Shown here piece after piece: positions 49,608 through 58,550 of a DNA stretch of 64,000 nucleotides. Each line of letters opens with the position of its first letter. Position 1 is the first letter of the stretch. This stretch comes from Glaciihabitans sp. (GTDB lineage: Bacteria > Actinomycetota > Actinomycetes > Actinomycetales > Microbacteriaceae). The stretch lies in contig JAODBD010000001.1 in the NCBI GenBank assembly GCA_025463785.1, positions 118,292 through 182,291 on the forward strand, given 5' to 3'. A program made the position numbers and the translations under genes. The notes beneath the pieces were generated by a model that had not been told where the DNA came from, searched no databases, and saw only the letters and a program-made list of their open reading frames with translations.

Positions 49608-50462
49608 ATGCAGACTCCTGACCCCCTCGTGCGCGCCGATGGCGCCTCGAGCGCACCGACAACAGGACACGCACAGCGCATCGACCTGGGCCGGCACCGG
49701 ACCCATTGGCCCACGGTGACGGCCGTCATCCCGACCCTCAACGAGGCCGACAACCTCCGATGGCTCCTGCCGCGGCTGACCGCGGTCGATGAGGTCGTGG
49801 TCGTCGACGGCGAGTCCACCGACGGCACGGTTCAGCTCACCCGGCTGCTGCGGCCAGACGCTGTGATCATCATCGAACCGCCGGCCGGCAAGGGCCGCGC
49901 GGTGAGGACCGGAATGTCCGCCGCGAGCTCGGACGTCATCATCATGCTGGACGCGGACGGCAGCATGGACCCGGCGGAGTTCGGCGCCTTCCTCGCCTTG
50001 ATCGGCCGGGGCTTCGACTTCGTCAAGGGCACCCGCTACGGCTGCGGCGGCGGCTCGGACGACCTCACCCTGTTGCGCAACAAGGGAAACCGCTGGCTGA
50101 CCCGGCTCGCCAACCTGCTGTACCGCACGAAGTGGACCGACCTCTGCTACGGCTACGTCGCCGTACGCCGCTCCGCGGTCGAGCGGCTGCAGCTCACCTC
50201 GACCGGCTTTGAGATAGAGACCGAGATGTGCGTCAACGCCGTCCGTTCCGGGCTGCGGATCGCCGAGATCGCCAGCCACGAGCGCGACCGCCGGTTCGGT
50301 GAGTCCAATCTCAAGACCTTCCGGGACGGCTGGCGCGTGCTCAAGACGATGATCCGGCTCCGGTTCCGCGGCCGAATCCAGCAAGATCCGGCTCCGCAGG
50401 CGCTGGAGCCTCTCCCGGTGGGCTGGCAGTCGACCGCCCTCGGCCGCGCAGAGAGCCGGTGA
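49608..50462 (+). CDS. Glycosyltransferase family 2
   Basis: A 284-residue GT-A enzyme of the dolichyl-phosphate mannose synthase-like group. It shows VTAVIPTLNEADNLRWLLP, VVVVDGESTDGT, the metal-binding DADGSMDP, and a CYGYVAVRRSAVERL acceptor region. There is no membrane anchor, so it probably transfers a sugar to a lipid carrier or intermediate at the inner face of the membrane. It is the first gene of a tightly overlapping operon (4-nt overlaps with the next genes). Confidence 0.88.
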   Translation: MQTPDPLVRADGASSAPTTGHAQRIDLGRHRTHWPTVTAVIPTLNEADNLRWLLPRLTAVDEVVVVDGESTDGTVQLTRLLRPDAVIIIEPPAGKGRAVRTGMSAASSDVIIMLDADGSMDPAEFGAFLALIGRGFDFVKGTRYGCGGGSDDLTLLRNKGNRWLTRLANLLYRTKWTDLCYGYVAVRRSAVERLQLTSTGFEIETEMCVNAVRSGLRIAEIASHERDRRFGESNLKTFRDGWRVLKTMIRLRFRGRIQQDPAPQALEPLPVGWQSTALGRAESR

Positions 50463-51538
50463 GCCAGATGAAGATCACCATCGTCCACCCGGCCGACCTC
50501 GGCGACACCGAGCTGCGCACATGGCGCGCGCTCCAGCAGAGCGACCCCGCCCTGGTCAATCCGTTCCTCGCACCGGAGTTCACCCGCGGAGTGGCACGGT
50601 GCCGCCCAGACGTCCGGGTCGCCGTGGTCGAGGACGGCCCGGACGTCCTCGCGTTCTTCCCGTACGAGCGCAGCGCGCTGGGCGTCGGGCATCCCGTGGG
50701 ATTCGGGCTCACCGACCTGCAGGGCCTCATCGGGCGGCCCGAGCTCAGGCTGGACGCGCGGGCACTGCTCAAGGCCTGCCGGCTCAACGTCTGGGCCTTC
50801 GACCACCTGCTCGCCCATCAGGCGACCTTCCAGCCGTACCAAACGGTCGTCCGGGCGGAGCCGATCATCGACCTGACCAGCGGGTTCGAGGCCTACAGCG
50901 CCGACGTACAGGGCGAGGGGGCGAAACGCCTCAAAGAGGTCCGCTACAAGGAGCGAAAGCTAGCCCGCGATGTCGGGAAGCTGCGTTATGTCTTCGCGTC
51001 CGCCGATCCGGCCGCGCTGTGCCTGCTCATGCGCTGGAAGTCAGACCAGTACCGGCGTACGGGCCGCATGGACCGGTTCGCCCGGCCCTGGATCGTGCGG
51101 CTGGCCGAGCACTTCCACCGGACCGGCTTCGGGCTCCTGAGCATCCTCTACGCCGGCGAGCAGCCGGTGGCGGCCAACTTCGATCTGCGCTACCGCACGA
51201 CCGTCGCAGGCTGGTTCACCGCCTACGACCCCCGTTTCGCCCGGTACTCCCCGGGGATGATCGGCAACCTCAGGCTGGCGCAGGCGTGCGCCCAGCACGG
51301 GGTGACCGAGATCGCCATGGGCCGCGGCGGAAAGCAGTTCAAGGAGCGGCTGAAGAGCCGCGAGATCCGGATAGCCGAGGGCCGCGTCGCGCGCGCGTCG
51401 GCCGGTGCGGCCCTGCACTGGCTGCACACCACCCCGCTCAACAGCGCACGGAACGCCGCGCTGGGTGATCCCAGGATCTATGACCGCGCCGACCGGATGC
51501 TGAAGACCTACGCGCGGCTGAGGGGCCGAGCCCGATGA
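50459..51538 (+). CDS. GNAT/FemAB-like acyltransferase (BioF2/CelD type)
   Basis: A 359-residue protein of the Acetyltransf_6 group often found in polysaccharide loci. The last half holds the GNAT-like core: RTGRMDRFARPW, SILYAGEQPVAANFDLRYRT, and the late YSPGMIGNLRLAQACAQHGV, GRGGKQFKERLK. It likely adds an acyl group or amino acid to a sugar or lipid intermediate. The GTG at 50459 overlaps the upstream stop; an ATG at 50468 is equally possible. The substrate is unknown. Confidence 0.8.
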   Translation: MSQMKITIVHPADLGDTELRTWRALQQSDPALVNPFLAPEFTRGVARCRPDVRVAVVEDGPDVLAFFPYERSALGVGHPVGFGLTDLQGLIGRPELRLDARALLKACRLNVWAFDHLLAHQATFQPYQTVVRAEPIIDLTSGFEAYSADVQGEGAKRLKEVRYKERKLARDVGKLRYVFASADPAALCLLMRWKSDQYRRTGRMDRFARPWIVRLAEHFHRTGFGLLSILYAGEQPVAANFDLRYRTTVAGWFTAYDPRFARYSPGMIGNLRLAQACAQHGVTEIAMGRGGKQFKERLKSREIRIAEGRVARASAGAALHWLHTTPLNSARNAALGDPRIYDRADRMLKTYARLRGRAR

Positions 51539-52641
51539 GGGCCGCGGCGGCCGCCCCGCAGCCCGTGATCAGCGTCGTGATCTGCTCCTTCACCGAACGG
51601 CGGTGGGACGACGTGCACGCGGCCGTGGCCTCACTGCGGGCTCAGACCCACGCGCCCCACGAGATCATCGTGTCCGTCGACCACAACCCGGTGCTGCACT
51701 CCAGGCTCAAGGCGTCGTTGCGGGACGTGATCGTCGTGCCGAACCGGCACGGTCGCGGGCTGTCCGGCGGCAAGAACACCGGAGTCGAACTGGCCCGTGG
51801 TGACGTGGTGGCCTATCTCGACGACGACGCGGTGGCCGATCCGGGCTGGCTCGCCTCGCTCGCCGCCGGCTATGCCGACCCGTCGGTCATCGGGGTGGGC
51901 GGACTGACCCTCCCGCTGTGGCCGGGCTCGCCCTCCGCCGTCGACCTCGCCACGACTCCGCTCCGCCGCGACGGTGCCGCGGCCCGGCTTACGGGGCGGC
52001 GGCCACGCTGGTTTCCGGAGGAGTTCGACTGGACGGTGGGCTGCACCTACCGCGGTCTGGTTCCCGGGCCCGTCCGCAACGTCATGGGAGGCAACTGCTC
52101 CTTCCGCGCCGAGGCGTTCGACCTGGCCGGCGGCTTCACCACCGGCATCGGGCGGAGCTCCCACCGCCGGCCGCTGGGCTGTGAGGAGACCGAGTTCTGC
52201 ATCCGGCTGAGCCGGTGCGCCCCGGGGTCCGCGCTGCTGTTCGACGATCGCGCGGTGATCTGGCACCGGGTGCCCGAGGAGCGGGCGGGCTTCGGCTATT
52301 TCCGGGCCCGCTGCTATGCCGAAGGGCTGTCCAAGGCGCTGGTCACGCGCAGCGTCGGCGCCGGCGCGGGGCTGGCCAGCGAGCGCGCCCACGCCTTCCG
52401 GACACTGCCACGGGGCGCGCTCCGCGGCCTGCACGACGCGCTGCGCGGTGATCTCGCGGGCCTCGGCCGGGCGGGCGCCATCGCGGCGGGTCTCGTCTGC
52501 ACCGCCTCAGGCTATGCCGTCGGCTCCCTCCCGTCCCACCGCGACAAGCCGCCGGGTCACGCCCGGACCCCGGGCGGTGATCTCGCGGTCGATCCCGCCC
52601 GCGGGCCGGACGGGGGCGTCTCGCGGGGGCCCGGGCGATGA
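51535..52641 (+). CDS. Glycosyltransferase family 2
   Basis: A 368-residue GT-A enzyme. Marks include VISVVICSFTERRWDD, the acceptor-side RHGRGLSGGKNTGVELARG, metal motif LDDDAVADPGW, VMGGNCSFRAEAF and the catalytic GCEETEFCIRLS. The C-terminal 60 residues are low-complexity, rich in Pro, Gly and Arg, and may be disordered. It overlaps its neighbours by 4 nt on both sides, so it is part of the same translation-coupled operon, probably adding a sugar to the repeat unit. Confidence 0.87.
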   Translation: MRAAAAAPQPVISVVICSFTERRWDDVHAAVASLRAQTHAPHEIIVSVDHNPVLHSRLKASLRDVIVVPNRHGRGLSGGKNTGVELARGDVVAYLDDDAVADPGWLASLAAGYADPSVIGVGGLTLPLWPGSPSAVDLATTPLRRDGAAARLTGRRPRWFPEEFDWTVGCTYRGLVPGPVRNVMGGNCSFRAEAFDLAGGFTTGIGRSSHRRPLGCEETEFCIRLSRCAPGSALLFDDRAVIWHRVPEERAGFGYFRARCYAEGLSKALVTRSVGAGAGLASERAHAFRTLPRGALRGLHDALRGDLAGLGRAGAIAAGLVCTASGYAVGSLPSHRDKPPGHARTPGGDLAVDPARGPDGGVSRGPGR

Positions 52642-53414
52642 GACCCGTCCCGATCCTGATGTACCACTCGATCTCGGCGCGGCCGTCCGCGGCGACGGCC
52701 GCGCTGTCGGTCCGCCCCGAGGCCTTCGCCGACCAGATGGCGCTCCTGCGGGACCGCGGGTTCACGCCGATGACCCTCACCGGCCTGCTGCGCGGCGCCG
52801 CACCGGCCGAGCGAGCCGTGGTGATCACGTTCGACGACGGCTACGCCGACTTTCATCAGGAGGCTCTACCCGTGCTCGACCGTCTGGGGTTTCCGGCGAC
52901 CCTCTTCGTCACGACCGGATGGCTTGCCGACGCCGGGCGCGAGGCCGCCGGGCGGCCACTCGATCGGATGCTGACCTGGACTCAGACCCGGGAGGCGGCC
53001 GAGCATGGCGTCGAGATCGGCGGTCACGGCCACAGCCACGCCCAGCTCGACCAGCTGTCCGGCGGGGCGCTCCTCGACGAACTGACCCGCAACCGGACCC
53101 TGCTGGAGGACCGGCTCGGCGTTCCGGTGCGCACCATGGCCTACCCGTACGGCTATTCGAGCGCCCGGGTGCGGAGGGCCGTGCGGCAGGCGGGTTATGC
53201 GTCCGCGTGCGCGGTGGCCGACCAGGTCGCCGGGGACGGCCATGACAGCCTGGCCCTGCCCCGGCTGACGGTACGGGCCACGACCTCGCTCGACAGGTTC
53301 GAGGACATCGTGGCCGGCACCGCGGCCTTCCGCGTGAACCACGCACTCACCAAGGGCTACGCGATCGTGCGGCGTTCGCGCTACGCGCTCCGGCGGATGC
53401 TGCGCGATGTCTGA
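52638..53414 (+). CDS. Polysaccharide deacetylase (NodB/CE4)
   Basis: A 258-residue deacetylase. The start MRPVPILMYHSIS is typical; the first catalytic motif is VVITFDDGYADF (the Asp pair), the metal-binding HGHSH follows, then TMAYPYGYSSARVRRAV. No signal peptide is seen, so it may act on a lipid-linked intermediate on the inner side or be exported by another route. It removes N-acetyl groups from a sugar of the repeat unit. Its ATG overlaps the previous stop by 4 nt and its end overlaps the flippase start by 8 nt. Confidence 0.88.
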   Translation: MRPVPILMYHSISARPSAATAALSVRPEAFADQMALLRDRGFTPMTLTGLLRGAAPAERAVVITFDDGYADFHQEALPVLDRLGFPATLFVTTGWLADAGREAAGRPLDRMLTWTQTREAAEHGVEIGGHGHSHAQLDQLSGGALLDELTRNRTLLEDRLGVPVRTMAYPYGYSSARVRRAVRQAGYASACAVADQVAGDGHDSLALPRLTVRATTSLDRFEDIVAGTAAFRVNHALTKGYAIVRRSRYALRRMLRDV

Positions 53415-54783
53415 GCCGGCCACCGGCCGTGACCGACTGCGGGGCGAGCTCGCCGATCCGCTGTTCCGTAACGCCTATGCGTTGATGGCCAATGGCGGCC
53501 TCACCGGCCTCCTCGGCCTCGGCTACTGGCTCCTGGCCGCCCGGCACTACGACCCGGTGGACGTGGGGCGCGACTGGGCCGTCATCCAGTCCGTGATGTT
53601 CGTCGGCGGCCTGACCGCCCTCAATCTCGTGCTGATCCGCTTCATCCCGCAGACGGGCCATCGGACCGGGCGGTTCGTCGCCGCCGGGTATGCGGCGGGC
53701 GCGGGCGCAGCGCTCGTGATCGCGTTGGGCTTCCTGCTGACCCTGAACTGGTGGGGCCCCTCGTTCGCACATCTGCACGGCCTCGGCCCCGGCCTCTGGT
53801 TCCTGGCCATGGCCTTCGCCTGGAACATCTTCACCCAGCAGGACGCCGTCTTCACCGGCCTCCGCCAGGCGCACTGGGTGCCGATCGAGAACACGGTCTT
53901 CGGCCTGACCAAGATGGCCCTGCTCGTGGCCTTCGCCGGCGTCCTGCCCGTCCACGGCGTAGGCCTGTCCTGGATGCTGCCGGTGATGGTGTCGTTGATC
54001 CCGGTCAACCTCTTCATCTTCGGCCGGCTGATCCCCGCCCACGCCCGCGAGACCGGACCGCACCGCCCACCTCCCACAGCCGGCGAGATCGGCCGTTATG
54101 TCGGCGGCGACTACGTGGGCGGGCTCTTCGCCCACGCCACCATCAACCTCATTCCCGTGATCGTGGCCGCGCAGATCGACTCGCGGACGAACGCCTACTT
54201 CACCATGGCCTGGGTGCTCGGCATGATGCTCAACCTGTTGTCGGTCACCATGGCGACGTCGCTGACCGTGGAAGGGGCCTTCGACGGCGCGCGGTTCCCC
54301 GACAAGGTCGCGGGCGCGCTACGGCGCACGATCATGCTCCTGGTGCCCGCGTCCGCGCTCACCGCACTCTGCTGCCCGTTCGCACTCCAGGTGTTCGGGC
54401 CGGGCTACGCCGTCAAGGGAGCGACATTGCTGCAGCTCCTTGCCCTGGCCACGCTGCCCAAGGCCGTCATCGAGCTCTACCTCGGCGTGCTCCGCGTCCG
54501 GTCCCGCACCCGGCAGATCGCCCTGATCCAGGCCGCGCGATTCCTCGGCACGCTCGCCGTCGTGCTGATGGTGCCTTCCGGGTCTCTGCTCACCGGCACG
54601 GGGGCGGGCGTGCTCGCCGTGCACCTGATCATCGCCGCCGCGGTCCTCCCCGCGCTTCGCCGTGCGGCCGCGCCCGCCGGCGACCTGACCGCGGACCGGT
54701 CCGCAGACCTGTCCGCGGGTCCGCAGGCCGGCCGGTCAGTGGACCCGTCCGTGCCGGGACGCGGGAGAGGGGCCGGTCGATGA
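53407..54783 (+). CDS. Polysaccharide flippase-like membrane protein (MATE/Wzx type)
   Basis: A 458-residue membrane protein with about 12 hydrophobic helices (LMANGGLTGLLGLGYWLLAA, then a regular series to about residue 415) and a low-complexity tail of Ala, Ser, Asp and Gly. The arrangement matches polysaccharide flippases that carry lipid-linked repeat units across the membrane. Residues such as AQIDSRTNAYFTMAW support the O-antigen flippase group. It overlaps the deacetylase by 8 nt and the next gene by 4 nt (ATGA). Confidence 0.8.
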   Translation: MSEPATGRDRLRGELADPLFRNAYALMANGGLTGLLGLGYWLLAARHYDPVDVGRDWAVIQSVMFVGGLTALNLVLIRFIPQTGHRTGRFVAAGYAAGAGAALVIALGFLLTLNWWGPSFAHLHGLGPGLWFLAMAFAWNIFTQQDAVFTGLRQAHWVPIENTVFGLTKMALLVAFAGVLPVHGVGLSWMLPVMVSLIPVNLFIFGRLIPAHARETGPHRPPPTAGEIGRYVGGDYVGGLFAHATINLIPVIVAAQIDSRTNAYFTMAWVLGMMLNLLSVTMATSLTVEGAFDGARFPDKVAGALRRTIMLLVPASALTALCCPFALQVFGPGYAVKGATLLQLLALATLPKAVIELYLGVLRVRSRTRQIALIQAARFLGTLAVVLMVPSGSLLTGTGAGVLAVHLIIAAAVLPALRRAAAPAGDLTADRSADLSAGPQAGRSVDPSVPGRGRGAGR

Positions 54784-57014
54784 CCACCGTCAGCGGTCCG
54801 GACAAGACCGGGCAGCCGGCCCCCCGCACCGCCGACCACACCGCCGGGCCGCCCACCGGCCGGCGGACCATCCCCCGCCGCCATGGCGCACGCCGCGCCC
54901 TCGCCCGATCCGTCGGCGACCAGCCGGTGGGGGCACTCTGCGTCGTCGTCCTGCTCATCACCGGTCTGGCACTGTTCTGGATACCGCTGCGCGGGGTGCG
55001 GCTCGACGCCATGACGGGCTACGGCCTCATCTCGGTCCTTCCCGTCACCACCCTGGTCGGCGCGGGTGTGCTCGCCATCGCCTTCGTGGCCACCTTGGGG
55101 GCGGCCCGGCCACGCCGCACGCTCCTGGCCGTACAACTCCTCTCGACCGTGGTCTCGCTGCACGGGCTCGCACCGGTGCTGGAGCCGGTCGCGCGATTCC
55201 CCACCACCTGGCAGCACGCCGGACTGATCGAGTACATCACCCGTACGCATGGCGTGGACACGCTGCTGGACGCCCGTTTCAACTGGCCGGCGTTCTTCGC
55301 GCTGGCCGGCTTCGTCACCAAGGCGGTCGGCCAGGACCACCTGGATCCGGTCCTGCGCTGGGCGCCGCTGGTCACCAACCTGGCCTATCTCGGGCCGCTC
55401 TGGCTGATCCTGCGCACCCTGCGGGCGAACTGGCGGGCCAAATACTTCGCGGCCTGGGTCTTCGCGGTCGCGAACTGGGTCGGCCAGGACTATCTGTCCC
55501 CGCAGGCGTTCGGCTATCTGCTCTATCTCTGCTGGATCGCGATCCTGGTCAACTGGTTCCGCCCGGACGCCGGCACGGCCCGCAAGGAGGGCCGGCGCAG
55601 GACTCCGAGGGCACGGCCCCGAACCGGCCCGTTCTGGCGCTGCTACGACTGGGCGTTCGGCCCCACGGAGCCGGGTGAGCTCCCGCCGCGGCCCGCGAGC
55701 GTCCAGGACCGCTCGGTCCTGTTCCTGCTGCTTGTCGCGATCTTCATGGTGGCCACGGCCGCCCACCAGCTGACCCCCTTCTTGATGATCGCGGTGACGA
55801 CCGGGCTCGTGCTCGCGCGCCGCTGTACGCTCCGCGGCCTGCCCGTGCTCGGCTGCGTGATCTTCGCCTCCTGGGTCAGTTTGATGACGCGCGCCTACTG
55901 GGCCGGACACCTCGACGAGGTCTTCGGCGGTATGGGCCGGCTCGGTGCCAACCTGAGCACGAGCGTCGCCGGACGCATCACCCAGGGCAGCCCGCAGCTG
56001 GCCGGCGTACAGACCGGCCGGGTCGCCCTGGCCGTGCTGGTCGCGATCCTCGCGCTGCTCGGCCTGCTCCGGCGGCACACGGCGCGGATGAACGACCGCG
56101 TGGTCGTCGTGCTCTTCCTGGCGCCGTTCGCCTCCTTCGGCCTGCAGAGCTACGGCGGCGAGATCGCGCTGCGCACCTACTTCTTCATGCTCCCCGGGGC
56201 CTGCGTACTCCTGGCCTACTTGTTCTTCCCGGACCCGGTGTCCGTCCCGGCCGTACGAACGAGGCCGCGGCGGCGGAGGCTCCGGCGCTGGCGGCCGGCC
56301 ATCGCGGCAGGTGCCTTCGCGCTGGTGCTCATCTCCGGATTCCTGCTCGTACGGTTCGGCAACGAGAAATTCGAGCGGATCCGGCCAGGCGACCTAAAGG
56401 CGTTCGACGCGATGCTGCAGCGGCGGCCGAAGGGCCCGATCGACGTGGTCTGGCTCACTGCCGAGGACACCACCGGGAGCGGCTTCCCCGTGATGCCGTG
56501 GAGCTACCGCTCGTATGAGCGGTTCAGCTACCCGGTCGTCTCCACCAGCCGGGTCCCGGGGACCGACGTCCTGACCGTCGCGGCGAAGCTGCACGATCAC
56601 GGGGCCGACGGCTTCTTCGTGACCACCCGTGGCCATGAGGCCTACCTCGAGCTCAGCGGCGGCCTGCCGGCCGGTTATGGCACCCGGCTGCGCGAGGCGC
56701 TGTCGCGTTCCGCCGCCATCGCCGTGGTCTACGCCGACCGCGACGCGGCGGTGTTCACCCTCCGCTCACCGCCGTCCAGCCCGGACCCGCCACCGCCGAC
56801 GGCGACGCCGGTGACCGTCGGCATGACGCCATGGACCCCGGCCTGCCTGGTCTATCTCCCCGTACTCCTCGGTGTGCTGATCGCGAGGGAACTGCGACGG
56901 CTGCGCGCCCCTCGGGGCGAACGGCGCCCGCTGCGGCCCTACACCGTGCTGGCGGTTCCGCTCCTGGTGGGACTGATCGCCGTTGTCGTCGAACGTTTCC
57001 TCACATTGAGGTGA
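54780..57014 (+). CDS. Large polytopic membrane protein, possible polymerase or GT-C enzyme
   Basis: A 744-residue protein of unknown function. After a basic, Pro-rich N-terminus (about 40 residues) come about 13 hydrophobic segments in two groups, separated by a basic cytosolic loop (about 260-310). A soluble domain of about 180 residues (about 525-680) begins after a helix near LVLISGFLLVRFGNEKFERI and holds PGDLKAFDAMLQRRPKGPID and SYRSYERFSYPVVS; the C-terminus has two more helices. Placement after the flippase suggests a Wzy-like polymerase or a GT-C transferase, but no signature motif is clear. Its stop is one base before the next ATG. Confidence 0.75.
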   Translation: MTTVSGPDKTGQPAPRTADHTAGPPTGRRTIPRRHGARRALARSVGDQPVGALCVVVLLITGLALFWIPLRGVRLDAMTGYGLISVLPVTTLVGAGVLAIAFVATLGAARPRRTLLAVQLLSTVVSLHGLAPVLEPVARFPTTWQHAGLIEYITRTHGVDTLLDARFNWPAFFALAGFVTKAVGQDHLDPVLRWAPLVTNLAYLGPLWLILRTLRANWRAKYFAAWVFAVANWVGQDYLSPQAFGYLLYLCWIAILVNWFRPDAGTARKEGRRRTPRARPRTGPFWRCYDWAFGPTEPGELPPRPASVQDRSVLFLLLVAIFMVATAAHQLTPFLMIAVTTGLVLARRCTLRGLPVLGCVIFASWVSLMTRAYWAGHLDEVFGGMGRLGANLSTSVAGRITQGSPQLAGVQTGRVALAVLVAILALLGLLRRHTARMNDRVVVVLFLAPFASFGLQSYGGEIALRTYFFMLPGACVLLAYLFFPDPVSVPAVRTRPRRRRLRRWRPAIAAGAFALVLISGFLLVRFGNEKFERIRPGDLKAFDAMLQRRPKGPIDVVWLTAEDTTGSGFPVMPWSYRSYERFSYPVVSTSRVPGTDVLTVAAKLHDHGADGFFVTTRGHEAYLELSGGLPAGYGTRLREALSRSAAIAVVYADRDAAVFTLRSPPSSPDPPPPTATPVTVGMTPWTPACLVYLPVLLGVLIARELRRLRAPRGERRPLRPYTVLAVPLLVGLIAVVVERFLTLR

Positions 57015-57015
57015 C

Positions 57016-57270
57016 ATGTCCGTACTCATCCTGCTGCTGCTGACCGGCGCGCCGGCGCTGGCCTTCGCCACGCTCGTACCAGGCCTCGATCCCGCCGCCC
57101 GAGTGGTGGTCTCCGCCGCCGCAAGCACCGTCATGGCCGGTCTCGTGGCCGAGGTCATGCTCCTGACCGGGCTGTGGTCCCCGGCCGGAGGCGTAGCGGC
57201 CATGGCCGGCGTCTCGGCCGTACTCGCCGGCGTGTCCTTGGCGATCCGCCGGCACCGCCGGACCCGATGA
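57016..57270 (+). CDS. Small membrane protein, last gene of the operon
   Basis: An 84-residue protein with about three hydrophobic helices (MSVLILLLLTGAPALAFATL; VVVSAAASTVMAGLVAEVML; GGVAAMAGVSAVLAGVSLAI) and a basic end (RRHRRTR). It starts one nucleotide after the stop of the large membrane protein, so is clearly coupled to it and may be an accessory subunit. No family is recognised. It ends 9 nt from the end of the convergent P450 gene. Confidence 0.65.
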   Translation: MSVLILLLLTGAPALAFATLVPGLDPAARVVVSAAASTVMAGLVAEVMLLTGLWSPAGGVAAMAGVSAVLAGVSLAIRRHRRTR

Positions 57271-57279
57271 TCAGGCGGC

Positions 57280-58542
57280 TCACCGCACCGACGCGAAGGG
57301 CAGCCGCCTGATCCCATTGTCGAAGCTGGACAGCAGCCACCGCGGCTCACCAACCGCGCGTACGTCCGGGAGCCGGCCGAACAGCTCCCGGAACATGATC
57401 TTCAGCTCCATCCTCGCGAGGTTGGCCCCGAGGCACAGGTGCGGGCCGGGCCCGCCGAAGCCGAGATGGGGATTGGGCGAGCGCGTGATGTCGAAGACAT
57501 CCGGTTCGGCGAAGACGGCCTTGTCCCGGTTCGCGGAGATGTAGAACAGCACCACCTTGTCCCCGGCCGCGAAGGCGTGCCCGCCGAGTTCGTACTCCCG
57601 CGTGAGCGTCCGGCGGAACTGGATGATGGGCGAGACATACCGGATGAGCTCCTCGATCGCCCCTGCCGCGCGCCGGTCGTAGTCCGACAGCAGGAGCGCC
57701 CGCTGGTCCGGGTGGTCGGTGAACAGCTTCAGCCCGTGCGCCAGGGCGTTGCGGGTGGTCTCGTTGCCGGCCACCAGAAGCAGATCGAAGAACGAGCCCA
57801 GCTCGCGCACCGACAGGGCCTCACCCTCCACGTTGGCGTTGACGAGCGCGGACACGAGGTCCTCACGCGGCTCCCGCATCCGCTGACGGCCGAGCCGTGC
57901 CACCAGGCGGTGCAGTTCCACGATGGCCTTGAGGTTGGCGCCGAGCAGCCGGAGCGTCCGGGCGCTGGTCAGCGAGCCCCGCACCCCTGAATAGGCGGTC
58001 ATCGCGTCGATGTGCCCGAGCACCCGCGGCCGGAGTTCGTGCGGAATGCCCATCATGGCGCAGATGACATGGATCGGAAGGCGGGCCGCGACCTGTTCCA
58101 CGAAGTCCCCCGCACCGGCATGGACCACGTCGTCGACGATGCGTGCGGCGGTGGTCTCGATGTCCCGCTCCAGCCTGGTGAGCATTTTTGGGCTGAAGGC
58201 GCGGGACACGATCCGGCGCAGCCGGGCATGGCGCGGATCATCCATGTTGACCATGGGGGTCCCGAAGACCAGCGAGATCCACGGGGGCGGTTCGGGGGAC
58301 GTCGCGGCGGGCTCACTGCTGAAGACCTTGGCGTTCCGGCCGGCCTCGGCTACGTCGGCGTGCCGTACGAGGGCGTGGAAACCGCGGCCGGCCCGGACCA
58401 GCGGCACCCTGGGCTCGGTGAAGAAGACCGGGTGGTCGAGCGCACGCAGCCGGGCGAAGGCGGCGAGCCGCTCCGCGGGAGGCCGGGCCCAGAACGCCAT
58501 GCTGACGAGATCGATGTCCGCGACCGCGGCGTCGAGGTCCAT
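57280..58542 (-). CDS. Cytochrome P450
   Basis: A 420-residue soluble P450. The I-helix has the oxygen-activation segment VAGNETTRNAL, the K-helix EELIRYVSP (ExxR form) and the heme-binding loop FGGPGPHLCLGANLARMEL with the proximal Cys. The start MDLDAAVADIDL at 58542 follows a GGAGGGG ribosome site; the longer open frame to 58797 is antisense to the glycosidase. It oxidises an unknown substrate, needing a ferredoxin partner not seen nearby. It lies 8 nt downstream of the glycosidase gene on the same strand, so the two are co-transcribed. Confidence 0.94.
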   Translation of the reverse strand: MDLDAAVADIDLVSMAFWARPPAERLAAFARLRALDHPVFFTEPRVPLVRAGRGFHALVRHADVAEAGRNAKVFSSEPAATSPEPPPWISLVFGTPMVNMDDPRHARLRRIVSRAFSPKMLTRLERDIETTAARIVDDVVHAGAGDFVEQVAARLPIHVICAMMGIPHELRPRVLGHIDAMTAYSGVRGSLTSARTLRLLGANLKAIVELHRLVARLGRQRMREPREDLVSALVNANVEGEALSVRELGSFFDLLLVAGNETTRNALAHGLKLFTDHPDQRALLLSDYDRRAAGAIEELIRYVSPIIQFRRTLTREYELGGHAFAAGDKVVLFYISANRDKAVFAEPDVFDITRSPNPHLGFGGPGPHLCLGANLARMELKIMFRELFGRLPDVRAVGEPRWLLSSFDNGIRRLPFASVR

Positions 58543-58550
58543 GGCCCCTC

